Shown: positions 44,001 through 57,858 of the stretch, in pieces
Position numbering within the stretch: the first letter of the stretch is position 1
Layout: each line of letters opens with the position of its first letter
Origin: Dastarcus helophoroides
Taxonomy: Eukaryota > Arthropoda > Insecta > Coleoptera > Bothrideridae
Assembly: GCA_028583605.1 (NCBI GenBank)
Contig: CM053332.1
Location: 26,017,485-26,081,484 of the forward strand
Direction: 5' to 3'
Length of the DNA: 64,000 nt
The notes under the pieces: model-generated
Told to the model about the DNA's origin: nothing
The model's database searches: none
What the model saw: the letters and a program-made list of their open reading frames with translations, nothing else
Program-made: the position numbers and the translations under genes

Positions 44001-46263
44001 AATTTAGAGAAAAATATCAAAATTTTCCGGAGGAAATTAAGTTTTCAGAAGAACAGAGAAATTTTGAAAGTTTAGCACGAAATTTGAAAAAATTCAAAAT
44101 TTCGAAAAGTCGAAATTTCGACAAAAAAGTGGAAATTTGGAGAAAAAAATCAAGTTTTCAGAATAAAGAGGATACTTTGAAAAATTCGAAAAAACGTCAA
44201 AATTTCGAAGGAAACGTCAAAATTCGACAAAAACAATCAAAATATCACAGATACAATAAAATTTTCAAAATAAAGACGAAATTTTTAAAAATTAATACGA
44301 AATTCGAAAAAAACGTCAAAATGTCAAGAGAAACGTCAAAATTCGACAAAAACAATCGAAATTTCCCAGAGAAAATCAAATTTTCAGAAAAAAGACGAAA
44401 CTTTTAAAAATTAATGCGAAATTCGAAAAAAACGTCAAAATTTCGAGGGAAACGTCAAAATTCCACAAAAACAATCGAAATTTCCAAGAGAAAATCAAAT
44501 TTTCAGACGTTTTTTCGAATTTCGTATTGGTTTTTAAAAATTTCGTCTCTATTTTGAAAATTTTATTTTATTTGTGAAATTTCGACTGTTTTCTCCGAAT
44601 TTCCATGTTCCCCTCGAAATTTCGCAGTCAAATTTTCGAGGGTCGAAATTTCAAAAATAAAATTTTCAAAATAAAGACGAAATTTTTAAAAACCAATACG
44701 AAATTCGAAAAAACGTTAAATTTTCGAAGGAAATGTCAAAATTCGACAAAAACAATCGAAATTTCCCAGAGAAAATCAAATTTTCAGAATAAAGACGAAA
44801 TTTCGAAACCGTAATACGAAATTCGAAAAAACGTCAAAATTTCGAAAAGTCGAAATTTTGAAAGATCGAAATTTTGAAAGGAAGATGGAAATTTGGAGAA
44901 AATAGTCTACATTTTAAAGATAAAATGAAATTTTTACAATACACACAATATTTCCAAAAAAGTGAGACAGTAATTTGAGAAGAATGTCAAAATTTCGAAA
45001 ATTTTAAATTTCGAGAGAATGGTGAAAATTCGGAGGAAAAAAAATCAAAATTTTCCGGAGCAAATTAAGTTTTCAGAATAAAGAGGAAATTTTGAAAAAT
45101 TATCACGAAATTGGAAAAAAAAAAGTCGAAATTTCGTCCAAGTCGATATTTTGACAGAAAGGTGGAAATTTGGAGAAAAAATCCAAATTTTTTGGAAAAA
45201 ATCAAGTTTTCAGAATAAAGAGGATTCTCTGAAAAATTAGTACGAAATTTGAAGAAGTCAAAAGAGAAACATTTTTCCGGAAAAAAACAAGTATTCAGAA
45301 TAAAGACGAAATATCAAAAAACTAAGACGAAGCCTGAACAGAAATGTCAAATTTTCGAAAATTAACATTTTAAAAGAAAGGTCAAAATTATCCGGAGAAA
45401 CTCAAATTTTCAGGAAGAACAACATGACAAAGTGAAACGAAGAACATGAAGAATAAAGTGAAACGGGACATACCAAAAAAAAAATCATAGACACTACGAG
45501 AAAAAGGTCAAAAATCTGAGTTAAGTAAATTTTTTAAAGGCAAATTTTGAAGAAAAAAAGCCAATTATTAAAAGAAACGCGAATTTTGAAGACAAAATTG
45601 CGAATTTCGGGGAAAAATACGAATTTTAAGGAAAAAATGTCGAAATTTAAAGAAAAAAATAGAAATCTGCAGAACAGAAAAAGGAAATTTCAAAACAAAT
45701 ATCGACCTTTTTTGGAAAGGGAGAATTTGGAGAAACAAGTCGAAATTTTTAACACGAAATGTCAAATTTAAAAACAAGAAAGACAAGTAGAAATTTGGGA
45801 GATTAAACGATATCTGGAAAAACTATCGAAATTTCCAAAAAATGGTCGAAATTTCTAGAAAATTGCAAAAAAAACGATTCACAAAAAAAAAGAAATTTCG
45901 AAAAAGTTGGAACATTAAAAAAAACATGAATTAAAAAAAGTCGAAATTGTGGGTCAAAATTTTTCGGAAAATAAACCCAAAACTTAACAAAAGGCGAAAC
46001 ATCCTGAAGAAAGTCAAATTTCCAGAGAGAACAATTCCAAATTTCAGAAATTTTGAAAAAAGGGTCGACATTACGAGAAAATTGCAAAAAAGCAATTTTT
46101 AAAAAGAGTTGAAATTTCAAAATAGTTGGGAAATTAAAAGAGATAAATTTAAAAAAAATCCAAATTTCGAGAGATCAAAATTTTAAGAAAAAACGGCCTA
46201 AATTTGACAAAAGTCGAAATATCATGAAAAAAACGAATTTTTAGAGAATAAATTTTTAAACAA

Positions 46264-46530
46264 AGTCGAAATTTTAAGAAAAAAGACGAAATGTTGGGAA
46301 ATAAATTTCTGGAAAAGTTAAATTTCGAGAAAAAGTCGAAATTTTAAGAAAAAGGTCGAAATTCTGAGAGAAAATTGAAAATACCCGGAAAAGTTCAAAT
46401 TTGAAAGAAAAAAACTCATTTTCCGAATAAGGACGAAAAATTTCAATTTTTTCGAAGCATATTTTCAGAAAGTTTAATAAGAAAATTGAATTTTCAAAAA
46501 GCAAAACAAAGTGAAACAAGACAAGACAAG
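46264..46530 (+). repeat. Inverted duplication, left copy
   Basis: GGAAATAAATTTCTGGAAAA...AAGTTTAATAAGAAAATTGA recurs in reverse complement at about 47012-47260 with few changes; a second weaker copy is at about 46800-47010. Confidence 0.75.
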
Positions 46531-47011
46531 AAAATTCAAAATTTTCTGAAAAAAGTATGATTTTCGAAAAACTATCAACGTTTTCAGAAAATTTAAAAAA
46601 AAACAATTTAAAAAAAATTAAAATTTCAAAAGTGAGAAATTGAGAAAAAATACATAGAATAACAAAATCGAAATTTCGGAGCCAAAAAAAAATCTGGAAC
46701 TCGATGAAGGTCGAAATATCCTGAAGAAAAAAAGACAGGCCAAATTTCAGAAATTTTTGAAAGATGAATTTCGAGAAAATATCAACATTTCCAAAAATTT
46801 CCTAATTCGTCTTCACTTTGTCATGTTTTTCTTTTTAAAAATTGAATTTTTTTATTAAACTTTCTAAAAATATGCTTCAAAAAAATTCACATTTTTCGTT
46901 ATTCGGAAAATTAGTTTTTTTTTTAATTTTAACTTTTCCGGGATTTTTTAATTTTCTCTCAAAATTTCGACCTTTTTATTAAAATTTCGACATTTTTCTC
47001 GAAATTTAACT

Positions 47012-47260
47012 TCGTTTAAGTTCGTCTTGTTTCACTTTGTCATGTTTTTCTTTTTGAAAATTCAATTTTCTTATTAAACTTTCTGAAAATATACTTCGAA
47101 AAAATTTTCATTTTTCGTCCTTATTCGGAAAATGAGTTTTTTTCTTTCAAATTTGAATTTTTCCGGGTATTTTCAATTTTCTCTCAGAATTTCGACCTTT
47201 TTCTTAAAATTTCTTTTCTCGAAATTTAACTTTTCCGGACATTTATTTCCCAACATTTCG
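47012..47260 (-). repeat. Inverted duplication, right copy
   Basis: TCACTTTGTCATGTTTTTCT, TCAATTTTCTTATTAAACTT and TTATTCGGAAAATGAGTTTT mirror the block at 46264-46530. Confidence 0.75.
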
Positions 47261-48180
47261 TCTTTTTTCTTTAAATTTCGACTTTGTTTAAAAATTTCGA
47301 CTTTTTCTAAAAATGTCGACTTTTTTCTTAAAATTTCAACTTCTTTCCAAAATTTCGACGTTTTCCCGAAATTTCGACGTTTTCTCGAAATTTCGACGTT
47401 TTCCCGAAATCTTCTTCATCTTTTTTTAGATTTCAACATTTATCTGAAAATTTCAACTCTTCTTTGGAAATTCTTTTTTCTAGTTTTTTTTTAAGTTAAA
47501 AGGTTATAAAAATTGAGAAATTGGAAAAAACATAAATTAAAAAAGTTGAAATTTCGGGATCGAAATTTAAAAAAAAAAACTCGACGAGGGGCGAAATATC
47601 CTGAAAAAGTCAAATGAGAGAAAAAAGGCCACATTTCAAATTTTTAAAAAAGAAGGACGAATTTTGATAACATTTTGATAAAACTGGAAAAAGGCATTAA
47701 AAATATTTGAAATTCCAACTAAAATTGGGAAATTTAAAAGAACATAAAATAACTAACTCGTGATTTCCAGATTTAAAATTTTGACACAAAAAGTCTAAAA
47801 CTTTAAAAAGTCGAAATATCCAGGAAAAAAACGAACTTCGAGAGAAAAAAGGCCAAATTTCAGAAATGTCTTGCAAAAAAAAAGATGAATTTCGAAAAAT
47901 AAAGATCAATATTTCGAAAGATTGCAAAAGAACGTTTTTTTTTAAGTTAAAATTTGGAGCCAAAATTTTGAGAACAAAATCAAAAACTTCGAAATATCCT
48001 GAAAAAAGTCAAATTTTTGAAGCAAGAAGGCACGAATTCAGAAGGGAAAAGGTGAATTTGACAAAAATGATCAAAATTTCGAGAAAATTACAAAAAGACG
48101 ATTCTCGACATTTGACATTTTGACCAAAATGTCAAATGAAACAAAAACGAAAAAAAGACGATTTAAAAAAATTATGAAAA

Positions 48181-49690
48181 ATTGATACCATAAAGATGAG
48201 GGAACTTGGTGATGCTGAGTCATCCTAACACTAAATGATTACGATTTCCGTCTGATTTCAACTGATTGAAATTGTTCCACTTTCAAAGAATTTTAAGCTA
48301 CAACCCTTAGTGGGACTATCCCTTGTCGCTTTTTCCACTAGAAACGTTCGAAGGTTGCATGTTTCACCCCTGTATCTTCTTAGAGGGCTGATTGGAGGAT
48401 TTTGATGCGACACGTCGTATTTTCAAGGGGAATTACCCAAGCGACCCTCGGCATAACACTCGAGGCCACTTGTGCGCATTCATCGTGGCATAAAGGAAGC
48501 TCTAAATCGTCATCAACACCCTTTCGACAATAACGCTAAGTAAAACCATTAATGTGTTTTATTAGACCTTGTCGTAATTTGTAGAACCTGAAACAACAAT
48601 TAGTTGTCCTAACTGTTACAGGTTAACGTAAAGAACCATTCGTTTCCTCTATTCGCGATAAGTGAGGCGAATTAAATTGACCGAGACCGATTTTCCATCG
48701 GGCACATATTCCTTTTTAAACCGCAATCGCAACGGTCGCGGATGGCGTTGACAAGAAACGGAAAGAGATGGGTGTAAAGTGTCGAGAGGTGTTGTGAATA
48801 TTTAACCAGCCAAACACTAGACCAATGTCTGCCTGCATTATTCAGGATATTCCTCTGTCGGCTGCTGTATTATTCAGCGGCTTTTAGGGCGTCAAATTGG
48901 GCACTAGCATCGAGTAAATTGCCATCTGTTTTGAGAACACGACCGGACACTGTTCCGTACTATGACCAATGTCGTTTGATCCAGTTGGCTGTCGACACTC
49001 TCGTGCAATCACGTTAACTTTGCAGATAATCAAATTGCCTGTCACTACGGTGGAAAATTAGATAATTAATCTAGTAGTACTTCATTTTAATTAAAATTAA
49101 TTATTTCTACAGGAAACTCTACTACTCACATGTGATAACTGAAGATATTAATTGACGTTTTATACACAAAGATGCAAGTTTTTATCATTTTAATGAATTT
49201 CTAACTTTTAAGGAAAAGTAGGTATTATTATTAATCGAAACTTGTTAATTAAGATAGCGAGTAGGGGGGTAAGTGGTCCGCTCATGTTTAATAAGGGTTT
49301 TAATGAGGTAGACGCCCGCGCAGTTTAATTACGGTGTTAATTAATTATGGACGCTTCATTGTATCAACACCTAACGCCATTTAGATAATGTTCTCTGCCG
49401 TTTCCTCCGCCTTCCTTCCACTTTACGCCACCCTTGTTCATTATATCGTAATTTTCTGAATTGTTTAATTTGTTTTCCAGTAAATTGGATTGCAGCAGCT
49501 CATGAATTATAGCCCTTAATTCCCAAACTTTGAAATTACACTTTCAAGATCCAACTAGCGAATGTTGATCAGTGTGGACGTACAATGAAGACGAAATATC
49601 TTCAGATGCAAAACCCAGCCAAACTGATGAGACGCTTCGTCTGAAATTGAATTGGATGTCTTCGGCATTCAATCAAATATCGATCATTCG
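48181..49690. promoter_or_regulatory. Intronic island of unique sequence, candidate cis-regulatory DNA
   Basis: About 1.5 kb with the lowest repeat content in the intron. It includes clusters of homeodomain-type sites (TTAATTACGGTGTTAATTAATTATGG split around 49325-49350; AGATAATTAATC near 49060). Runs such as AGGTAGACGCCCGCGC are GC-rich for this window. No exon or RNA gene seen. Enhancer function is inferred only. Confidence 0.3.
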
Positions 49691-52260
49691 ATGCTTTTGG
49701 TGGTCAAAATTTCAACGAAAATGGAAAGTTCATCAGTAATACTTGCTTTTTCCACCATAATTTTACCTTCATATAGAACATTGTTCCAAGCTGTAGTTTA
49801 TCGAATGATTATGCTAAAACCCTAGAAACTAATAAAAAGCTTCATTTTAAACTAAACAGTGTATCGCCGTCATAATCTTAATAAGCATTTGGTGGTCAAA
49901 ATTTCAGTGAAAAAGGAAAGCTCATCAGTAATAGTTTATTTTTCCATGATCACTTTGTCTTCATGTGGTATGTTCTTCTATGCTCTATCGTATCTATCCT
50001 ACTCAATAATCATTTGGTGGTGAAAATTTCAATGAAAAACGAAAGTTCATCAGTAATAGGTTCTTTTTCCACTATAACCTTGCCTTCACGTGATACAGTA
50101 TACAGCCATCATAATCTTACGCATTTGGACACACTCCATTCATTTTAATAATCATTTGGTGGTCAAAATTTCAATGGAAAACGAAAGTTCATCAGTAGTA
50201 GCTTCTTTTTCCACTATAATTTTGCCTTCATGTAGTACAGCATACAGCCATCATAATTTTAGGCATTTGGACACACTCCATACATTTTAGTAATATTTTG
50301 GTGGTGAAAATTTCAATGAAAAACGAAAGTTCATCAGTAATAGGTTATTTTTCCACTATAATCTTGCCTTCACGTGATGCGGCATACAGCCATCATAATC
50401 TTACGCATTTGGACACACTCCATTCATTTTAATAATCATTTGGTGGTCAAAATTTCAATGGAAAACAAAAGTTCATCAGTAGTGGTTTCTTTTTCCACTA
50501 TAATTTTGCCTTCATGTGGTACAGCATACAGCCATTATAATCTTAGGCATTTGGACACACTCCATTCATTTTAATAATATTTTGGTGGTCAAAATTTCAT
50601 AGAAAAAGAAAAGTTCATCAGTAACAGTTTATTTTTCCACCATCACTTTGTCTTCATGTGGTACGTTTTTCTAGGCTGTATCTTATCTATCCTACTCAAT
50701 CATTTGGTGGTCACAATTTTAATGAAAAACGAAAGTTCATCAGCAATAGTTTCTTTTTCCACTATAATTTAGTCTTCATGTGGTACACCATGCAGCCGTC
50801 ATAATCTTACGCATTTGGACACACTCCATTCATTTTAATAATCTTTTGGTGGTCAAAATTTCAATGAAAAACGAAAATTCATCAGTAATAGTTTCTTTTT
50901 CCATTATAACTTTGCCTTCATGTGGTACAGCATACAGCCATTATAATCTCACCCATTTGGACACACTCCATTCGTCCTAATAACCATTTGGTGGTCAAAA
51001 TTTCAATGAAAAACGACAGTTTATCAGTAATATTCTCTTTTTTCATCATAATATTGTCTTCACATAATACATTTTTCTAAACTGTAGCTTAATAAGTATT
51101 TGAAAAACATCAATCTATCTTAAAAATTGTTTGGTTGTCAAAATTTCAATGAAAAACGAAAGTTCATCAGTACCAGTTTCTTTTTCCACTATAATTTAGC
51201 CTTCATGTGGTACAATCTACAGCAATCATAATCTTACGCATTTGGACACACTCCATTCATTTTATTAATCATTTGGTGGTCAAAATTTCAATGAAAACCA
51301 AAAGTTCATCAGTAATAGTTTCTTTTTCCACTATAATTTTGCCTTCATGTGGTACAGGATACAGCCATCATAATCTTACGCATTTGGACACACTCCATTC
51401 ATTTTAACAATCATTTGGTGGTCTTCATACGAGACATTTCTCTAAACTGTATCGTAATAAGTAATTGGATAAAATCAATCTATCTTAGTAATCATTTGGT
51501 GGTCAAAATTTTAATGCAAAACGAAATTTCATCAGTAATATTCTCTTTTTCCACCATAATATTGTCTTCACATAATACATTTTTCTAAACTGTAGCTTAA
51601 TAAGTATTTGGAAAACATCGATCTATCTTAATAATCGTTTGGTAATCAAAATTTTAATGGTTCATCAGTATTAGTTTCTTTTTCCACTATAATTTTGCCT
51701 TCACGTGGTACAGCATACAGTCATCATAATCTTACGCATTTGGACACACTCCATTCATTTTGGTAATCTTTTGGTGGTCAAAATTTCAATGAAAAACGAA
51801 AGTTCATCAGTAATAGTTTCTTTTTCCATTATAACTTTGCCTTCATGTGGTACAGCATACAGCCATTATAATCTCACCCATTTGGACACACTCCATTCAT
51901 CTTAATAACCATTTGGTGGTCAAAATTTCAATGAAAAACGAAAGTTTATCAGTAATATTCTCTTTTTTCATCATAATATTGTCTTCACGTAATACATTTT
52001 TCTAAACTGTAGCTTAATAAGTATTTGAAAAACATCAATCTATCTTAAAAATCGTTTGGTTGTCAAAATTTCAATGAAAAACGAAAGTTCATCAGTAATA
52101 GTTTCTTTTTGTAGTAGAGGATACAGCCATCACAATCTTACGCATTTGGACACACTCCATTCATTTTAACAATCATTTGGTGGTCAAAATTTTAATGAAA
52201 AAGGAAAGTTCATCAGTAATATTTTCTTTCCCCACCATAATATTGTCTTCACATGAAACA
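49691..52260. repeat. Tandem array, unit about 142 bp, with variant units
   Basis: Landmarks TTTGGTGGTCAAAATTTCAA, AAAACGAAAGTTCATCAGTA, TTTCTTTTTCCACTATAATT and GCATTTGGACACACTCCATT recur, mostly 142 bp apart (for example 50122, 50264, 50406, 50548), with a second unit type (CATAATATTGTCTTCACATA, CTAAACTGTAGCTTAATAAG) interleaved. Since 142 is not a multiple of 3, the 66-codon frames that recur along the array are by-products. Confidence 0.92.
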
Positions 52261-53279
52261 TTTATTTAAAAATTTAGGTTTTTTAAATTGCGTGGTTTTT
52301 CCAAAACTGCCTGACTTTTCGGATTTTTTTTTTTATTTTCTAAATGTAACTTTTTTGACAATTTTGATTGTTTCATATTTCGATTTTTTAATTTTTAAAT
52401 ATGTCGAAATTTTAAAGAAAGTAGAAATTCTTTACACAGTCAAAATTACCAAAAAAGTCAAAACTTTGAATGTCGAAGCTTTCATATAAAGTTAAACTTC
52501 CAAAAAAGTTTAGGATATCAAAAAAGATCAATATTTTAAAAAATGATCAAATTTTCGAAAAAAGGTTTAAATTTTAAAAAACAGTTTAAAATTTAAAAAA
52601 TATTCGAAATGAAGAAATGTCCAAATTAAAAAAAAAATAAATTCTCAATGAAATCTTCTAAAAACCTAAATTTTTGAAAAGCCAAAGTTCCGAAAACAAC
52701 TCAAAATTATCAAACATTTCAAAATTTTTGTTAGTTAAAAGTTTGGGAAAAAAGTTGAAAAGTCACAAATCTTAAGCAAGACGAATTTTTTAGGAAAAAA
52801 GTCAAAATGTTGAAAAAAAATTGACCCTCTGAAAAAAGTTCAAATTTTCGAAATAATTCAAAAACTTTAAAATGCAACGAACTTGTTCAAAATAATCAAA
52901 AATTTCAACGGAAGTCGATTAAAAGAAAAATGATATTTTCAGATAAAGGCGAAGTTTTAAAGAAAATGGACTTTCAAAAAGTAATTATTTTAAAAAATGA
53001 CGAAATTTCGAAAATTTTCGAAATTTTCATTGAAAATTAGGATTTAAAAAAAAACAATTTATTAAAAAATAATGTCAACATTTTGAAGGCTTTTGATAAA
53101 ATAAACAAATTTTCAAAAAAACTTTTAGAAACGTTGAAAGTTTGAAAAATAATCCGAATTTCAACAATGATCACAATTTTAAAAAAATGTAAAAATTTAA
53201 AAAAATAAAGCATGTGCAGTTAAATTTTCAAAAAAGCAGAAATTTTCCAATAGCCCTCCAAATTTAGACTTTAAAATCG
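52261..53279. repeat. A-rich degenerate sequence
   Basis: AAAAAAGTCAAAATTTTGAA words without a fixed period. No gene. Confidence 0.55.
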
Positions 53280-56200
53280 AAATGTTAGAGAAATTCTCGT
53301 ATCAAATTTAACCCTTTCAGTCATAATTTTTTTCTTTTTAAAAAAATGGAAGGTTTACTGACCAGTTCTTCGAATTAAATGACGTAGAGTAGGTAGAGAG
53401 GGCCCAAAGGGACGCCCATGTACACTACCGCACGTCCCAATAAAGAAAATATAATTGACGAAATGTGGTTCCAACAACCCAACATAAATTACCAAAAAAA
53501 TTACCAAAGAAATTATCAAAAAACTTATCAAAGAAAATTACCAAAAAAATGACCAAAAAAATTACCAAAAAAATTACTAAAAAAGATTACTAAAAAATTA
53601 CCAAATTTGGGTAATGTTAGAGAAATTCTCGTATCAAATTTAACCCTTTCAGTCATAATTTTTTTCTTTTTAAAAAAATTGAAGGTTTACTGACCAGTTC
53701 TTCGAATTAAATGACGTAGAGTAGGTAGAGAGGGCCCAAAGGGACGCCTATGTAGACTACCGCACGTTCCAATAAAGAAAATATAATTGACGAAATGTGG
53801 TTCTAACAACCCAACATAAATTACCAAAAAAATTACCAAAGAAATTACCAAAAAACTTACCAAAGAAAATTACCAAAAAAATTACCAAAGAAAATTACCG
53901 AAAAAAATTACCAAAAAAATTACCAAAAAAATTACTAAAAAAGATTACTAAAAATTACCTAAATTTGGGTAATGTTAGAGAAATTCTCGTATCAAATTTA
54001 ACCCTTTCAGTCATAATTTTTTTCTTTTTAAATAAATTGAAGGTTCACTGACCAGTTCTTCGAATTAAATGACGTAGAGTAAGGTAGAGAGGGCCCAAAG
54101 GGACGCCTATGCAGACTACCGCACGTTCCAATAAAGAAAATATAATTGACGAAATGTGGTTCTAACAACCCAACATAAATTACCAAAAAAATTACCAAAA
54201 AAATTACCAAAAAAATTACCAAATAAAATTACCGAAAAAATTACCAAAAAAATTACCAAAAAAATTACTAAAAAAGATTACTAAAAAATTACCAAATTCG
54301 GGTAATGTTAGAGAAATTCTCGTATCAAATTTAACACTTTCAGTCATAATTTTTTCTTTTTACAAAAATTAAGGGTTTACTGACCAGTTCTTCGAATTAA
54401 ATGACGTAGAGTAGATAGAGAGGGCCCAAAGGGACGCCTATGTAGACTACCGCACGTTCCAATAAAGAAAATATAATTGACGAAATGTGGTTCTAACAAC
54501 CCAACATAAATTACCAAAAAAATTACCAAAGAAATTACTCAAAAAACTTACCAAAGAAAATTACCAAAAAACTTACCAAAAAAATTACCAAAAAAATTAC
54601 CAAAAAATTACTAAAAAAGATTACTAAAAAATTACCAAATTTGGGTAATGTTAGAGAAATTCTCGTATCAAATTTAACCCTTTCAGTCATAATTTTTTTC
54701 TTTTTAAAAAAATTGAAGGTTTACTGACCAGTTCTTCGAATTAAATGACGTAGAGTAGGTAGAGAGGGCCCAAAGGGACGCCTATGTAGACTACCGCACG
54801 TTCCAATAAAGAAAATATAATTGACGAAATGTGGTTCTAACAACCCAACATAAATTACCAAAAAAATTACCAAAGAAATTACCAAAAAACTTACCAAAGA
54901 AAATTACCAAAAAATTACCAAAAAAATTACCAAATAAATTACCAAAAATATTACTAAAAAATTACTAAAAAAGATTACTAAAAATTACCAAATTTGGGTA
55001 ATGTTAGAGAAATTCTCGTATCAAATTTAACCCTTTCAGTCATAATTTTTTTCTTTTTAAAAAAATTGAAGGTTCACTGACCAGTTCTTCGAATTAAATG
55101 ACGTAGAGTAGGTAGAGAGGGCCCAAAGGGACGCCTATGTAGACTACCGCACGTTCCAATAAAGAAAATATAATTGACGAAATGTGGTTCTAACAACCCA
55201 ACATAAATTACCAAAAAAATTACCAAAGAAATTACCAAAAAACTTACCAAAGAAAATTACCAAAAAATTACCAAAAAATTACCAAAAAATTACCAAAAAA
55301 ATTACCAAAAAAATTACTAAAAAAGATTACTAAAAAATTACCAAATTTGGGTAATGTTAGAGAAATTCTCGTATCAAATTTAACCCTTTCAGTCATAATT
55401 TTTTTCTTTTTAAAAAAATTGAAGGTTTACTGACCAGTTCTTCGAATTAAATGACGTAGAGTAGATAGAGAGGGCCCAAAGGGACGCCTATGTAGACTAC
55501 CGCACGTTCCAATAAAGAAAATATAATTGACGAAATGTGGTTCTAACAACCCAACACAAATTACCAAAAAAATTACCAAAAAACTTACCAAAGAAAATTA
55601 CCAAAAAAATTACCAAAAAAATTACCAAAAAAATTATCAAAAAAATTACCAAAAAAATTACCGAAAAAATTATTAAAAAATTACCAAAAAAATTACTAAA
55701 AAAGATTACTAAAAATTAAATTTGGGTAATGTTAGAGAAATTCTCGTATCAAATTTAACCCTTTCGGTCATAATTTTTTTCTTTTTAAAAAAATTGAAGG
55801 TTCACTGACCAGTTCTTCGAATTAAATGACGTAGAGTAGGTAGAGAGGGCCCAAAGAGACGCCTATGTAGACTACCGCACGTTCCAATAAAGAAAATATA
55901 ATTGACGAAGTGTGGTTCTAACAACCCAACATAAATTACCAAAAAAAAATTACCAAAGAAATTATCAAAAAACTTACCAAAGAAAATTACCAAAAAAATT
56001 ACTAAAAAAATAACCAAAAAAATTATCAAAAAAATTACCAAAAAAATTACCGAAAAAATTACCAAAAAAATTACCAAAAAAATTACTAAAAAAGATTACT
56101 AAAAAATTACCAAATTTGGGTAATGTTAGAGAAATTCTCGTATCAAATTTAACCCTTTCAGTCATAATTTTTTTCTTTTTAAAAAAATTGAAGGTTTACT

Positions 56201-56515
56201 GACCAGTTCTTCGAATTAAATGACGTAGAGTAGGTAGAGAGGGTCCAAGGGACGCCCTATGTTAGACTACCGCACGTTCCCAATAAAGAAAATATAATTG
56301 ACGAAATGTGGTTCTAACAACCCAACATAAATTACCAAAAAAATTACCAAAGAAATTACCAAAAAACTTACCAAAGAAAATTACCAAAAAAATTACCAAA
56401 AAAATTACCAAAAAAATTACCAAAAAAATTACTAAAAAAATTACCAAAAAAATAACTAAAAAAATTACCAAAAAAATTGCTAAAAAAGATTACTAAAAAA
56501 TTACCAAATTTGGGT
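53280..56515. repeat. Tandem array of nine ~332-395-bp units, each carrying its own (ATTACCAAAAAA)n
   Basis: Each unit has TGTTAGAGAAATTCTCGTAT, TTACTGACCAGTTCTTCGAA, GAGAGGGCCCAAAGGGACGC, TAGACTACCGCACGTTCCAA, ATAATTGACGAAATGTGGTT and CAACCCAACATAAATTACCA. A variable number of 11-12-bp ATTACCAAAAAA repeats follows. TTACTGACCAGT starts near 53357, 53689, 54047, 54378, 54720, 55076, 55428, 55803 and 56198. Unit length varies because the inner minisatellite varies. Open frames of Lys/Pro/Thr repeats are by-products. Confidence 0.95.
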
Positions 56516-57858
56516 AAAGTCGAAGAAAAAATGTTTAAAAATTCGAAGTGTCAATATAATCAAGAAGACTCTGAAACTAAATTAGTTACCGTAAAGTGTA
56601 TGAACAACTTTAGTAGATACTTACTGGAATTTATTAGAGAGACACGCAGCTCGAAACATGACTCATAGGATTGAGACATCTATCGAATATTTAGAAGCTA
56701 TTAGTGGCAATTGAGAAGATATGTAATTGTTGGTTCAATCGACTTACAATTTCAAAGACTGTGAAGTTGTTGCGAAAAATTTTTCTCTAGAATTTCTCGC
56801 TTAAAATTTTGGTAATTCCCCCACAGTAAATAATCTGACTCGCAGCAGATTTGTTAATTTTTCTAAAAAATATTTTTCACTTCGAGTCGTCATTTTCTGA
56901 TACTTTTTCAGTTGCTTTCTCCTCCATAATTTTCTTGTAGGACAGAAACGTACAAAGTTCGTTTATTTAGAGATAAATTTGGTACGTAATAAAGAGCAAC
57001 TATTTTGGACGCAACGATGACACCACGAGAGAAAGTACGACACGTCGGTCATTTGTCGGATTTGCTAATTAAAGAGCAACTAAAGAGCTTTTGCTGGTAA
57101 ATCGAGTGGAAGTTTAACAAAAAGGATTAGCGAAAATGAGAGAGTGTTTAGATAAACCTCGAGTCTTTTTAAAATGTAACATCTTTTTTCGCTGTTGATT
57201 AAAACCAGAGTTATGTCGAGTAGTTCTTCGGGGGGAGACAAAACTGTTTCGACTTTTAATTACCTGTTCGGTAATGGACATACCGTGTTTAACAAGTGAC
57301 TGGCGCCGACGGAAAACAATTGACGGTCGCGCCCCACATCGCTGCGACACGTATCCGAATAGGATCATTTCAGTCCTTTTTTTATTGTCGTCCTGTCGAC
57401 CGATATTTACCCGTTTTAAAGACACTGACTATCCGTAATTATGCCTAGTATTATTAAAATGATGATTAATAAAATTGAAGCGTCCAAGTATCTGGTTGCC
57501 TGTCTGTCGACTGAGCTTTTGTCCGTGCTAATCTCGCAAACTACTGAATAGATTTTAATGAAACTTTTACTGAAATCTGGAGTAGTTTTAGGGGTACCTT
57601 TTAGGCTATTTCTATTCCAGTAAAACTCAACTTTTTACTTCAAAAAATTGTGCTAACATTTTAATTGAGGTTATAACACAGAAAACAATCCGCAATGTTT
57701 ATGCCTTCTAAAGAATACTGTTGGGAACAACTAAATTATCTATGACTTTTGTGAAGTATATTGTAAATATTAACGATAATGAAAAAACAATGAGGTGCGA
57801 TTTAGAGGCACGAAGACCCCACAAGAACTCCTTTCTAGCTCTATTTCTGTTGTTTCAG
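56516..57858. other. Intronic sequence before the last C15 exon
   Basis: Mostly unique. A copy of the dispersed TTTGTCTG-type repeat lies at about 57485-57590 (CTGTCTGTCGACTGAGCTTT). No further exon recognised. A 103-codon - strand frame at 57114-57425 has no domain. Confidence 0.45.

Larger units (their letters stand above)
41091..48180. repeat. Large degenerate array of GACGAAATTTCGAAAA / CGTCAAAATTTCG words
   Basis: About 7 kb of short words (ACGTCAAAATTTCGA, AGTCGAAATTTT, GAAATTTCCCAGAGAAAATC, AAAATAAAGACGAAATTT) in a loose higher-order unit of about 200-250 bp. A larger duplication places an almost identical ~300-bp block at about 42810 and 43777 (967 bp apart). Orientation flips at about 44510-44640 and 46790-47480. 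The many Lys/Phe/Asn-rich open frames are compositional. Confidence 0.85.
37809..57858 (+). other. C15: C15 intron, 20,050 bp, splitting homeodomain codon 57
   Basis: Donor GTGAGT at 37809; acceptor TGTTGTTTCAG ending at 57858. The two bases AG before it and the A at 57859 form the Arg57 codon. Joined across the intron the protein reads [19 protein letters not shown], the known TLX sequence, which confirms the exon pairing. The intron contains four different satellites and several less repetitive islands. Confidence 0.9.

Noticed and set aside
49963..51905. Series of 60-79-codon frames with a common motif (HLVVKIS...SFSTI) as tandem genes
   Set aside because: They follow the 142-bp array; 142 is not a multiple of three, so no frame is conserved from unit to unit.
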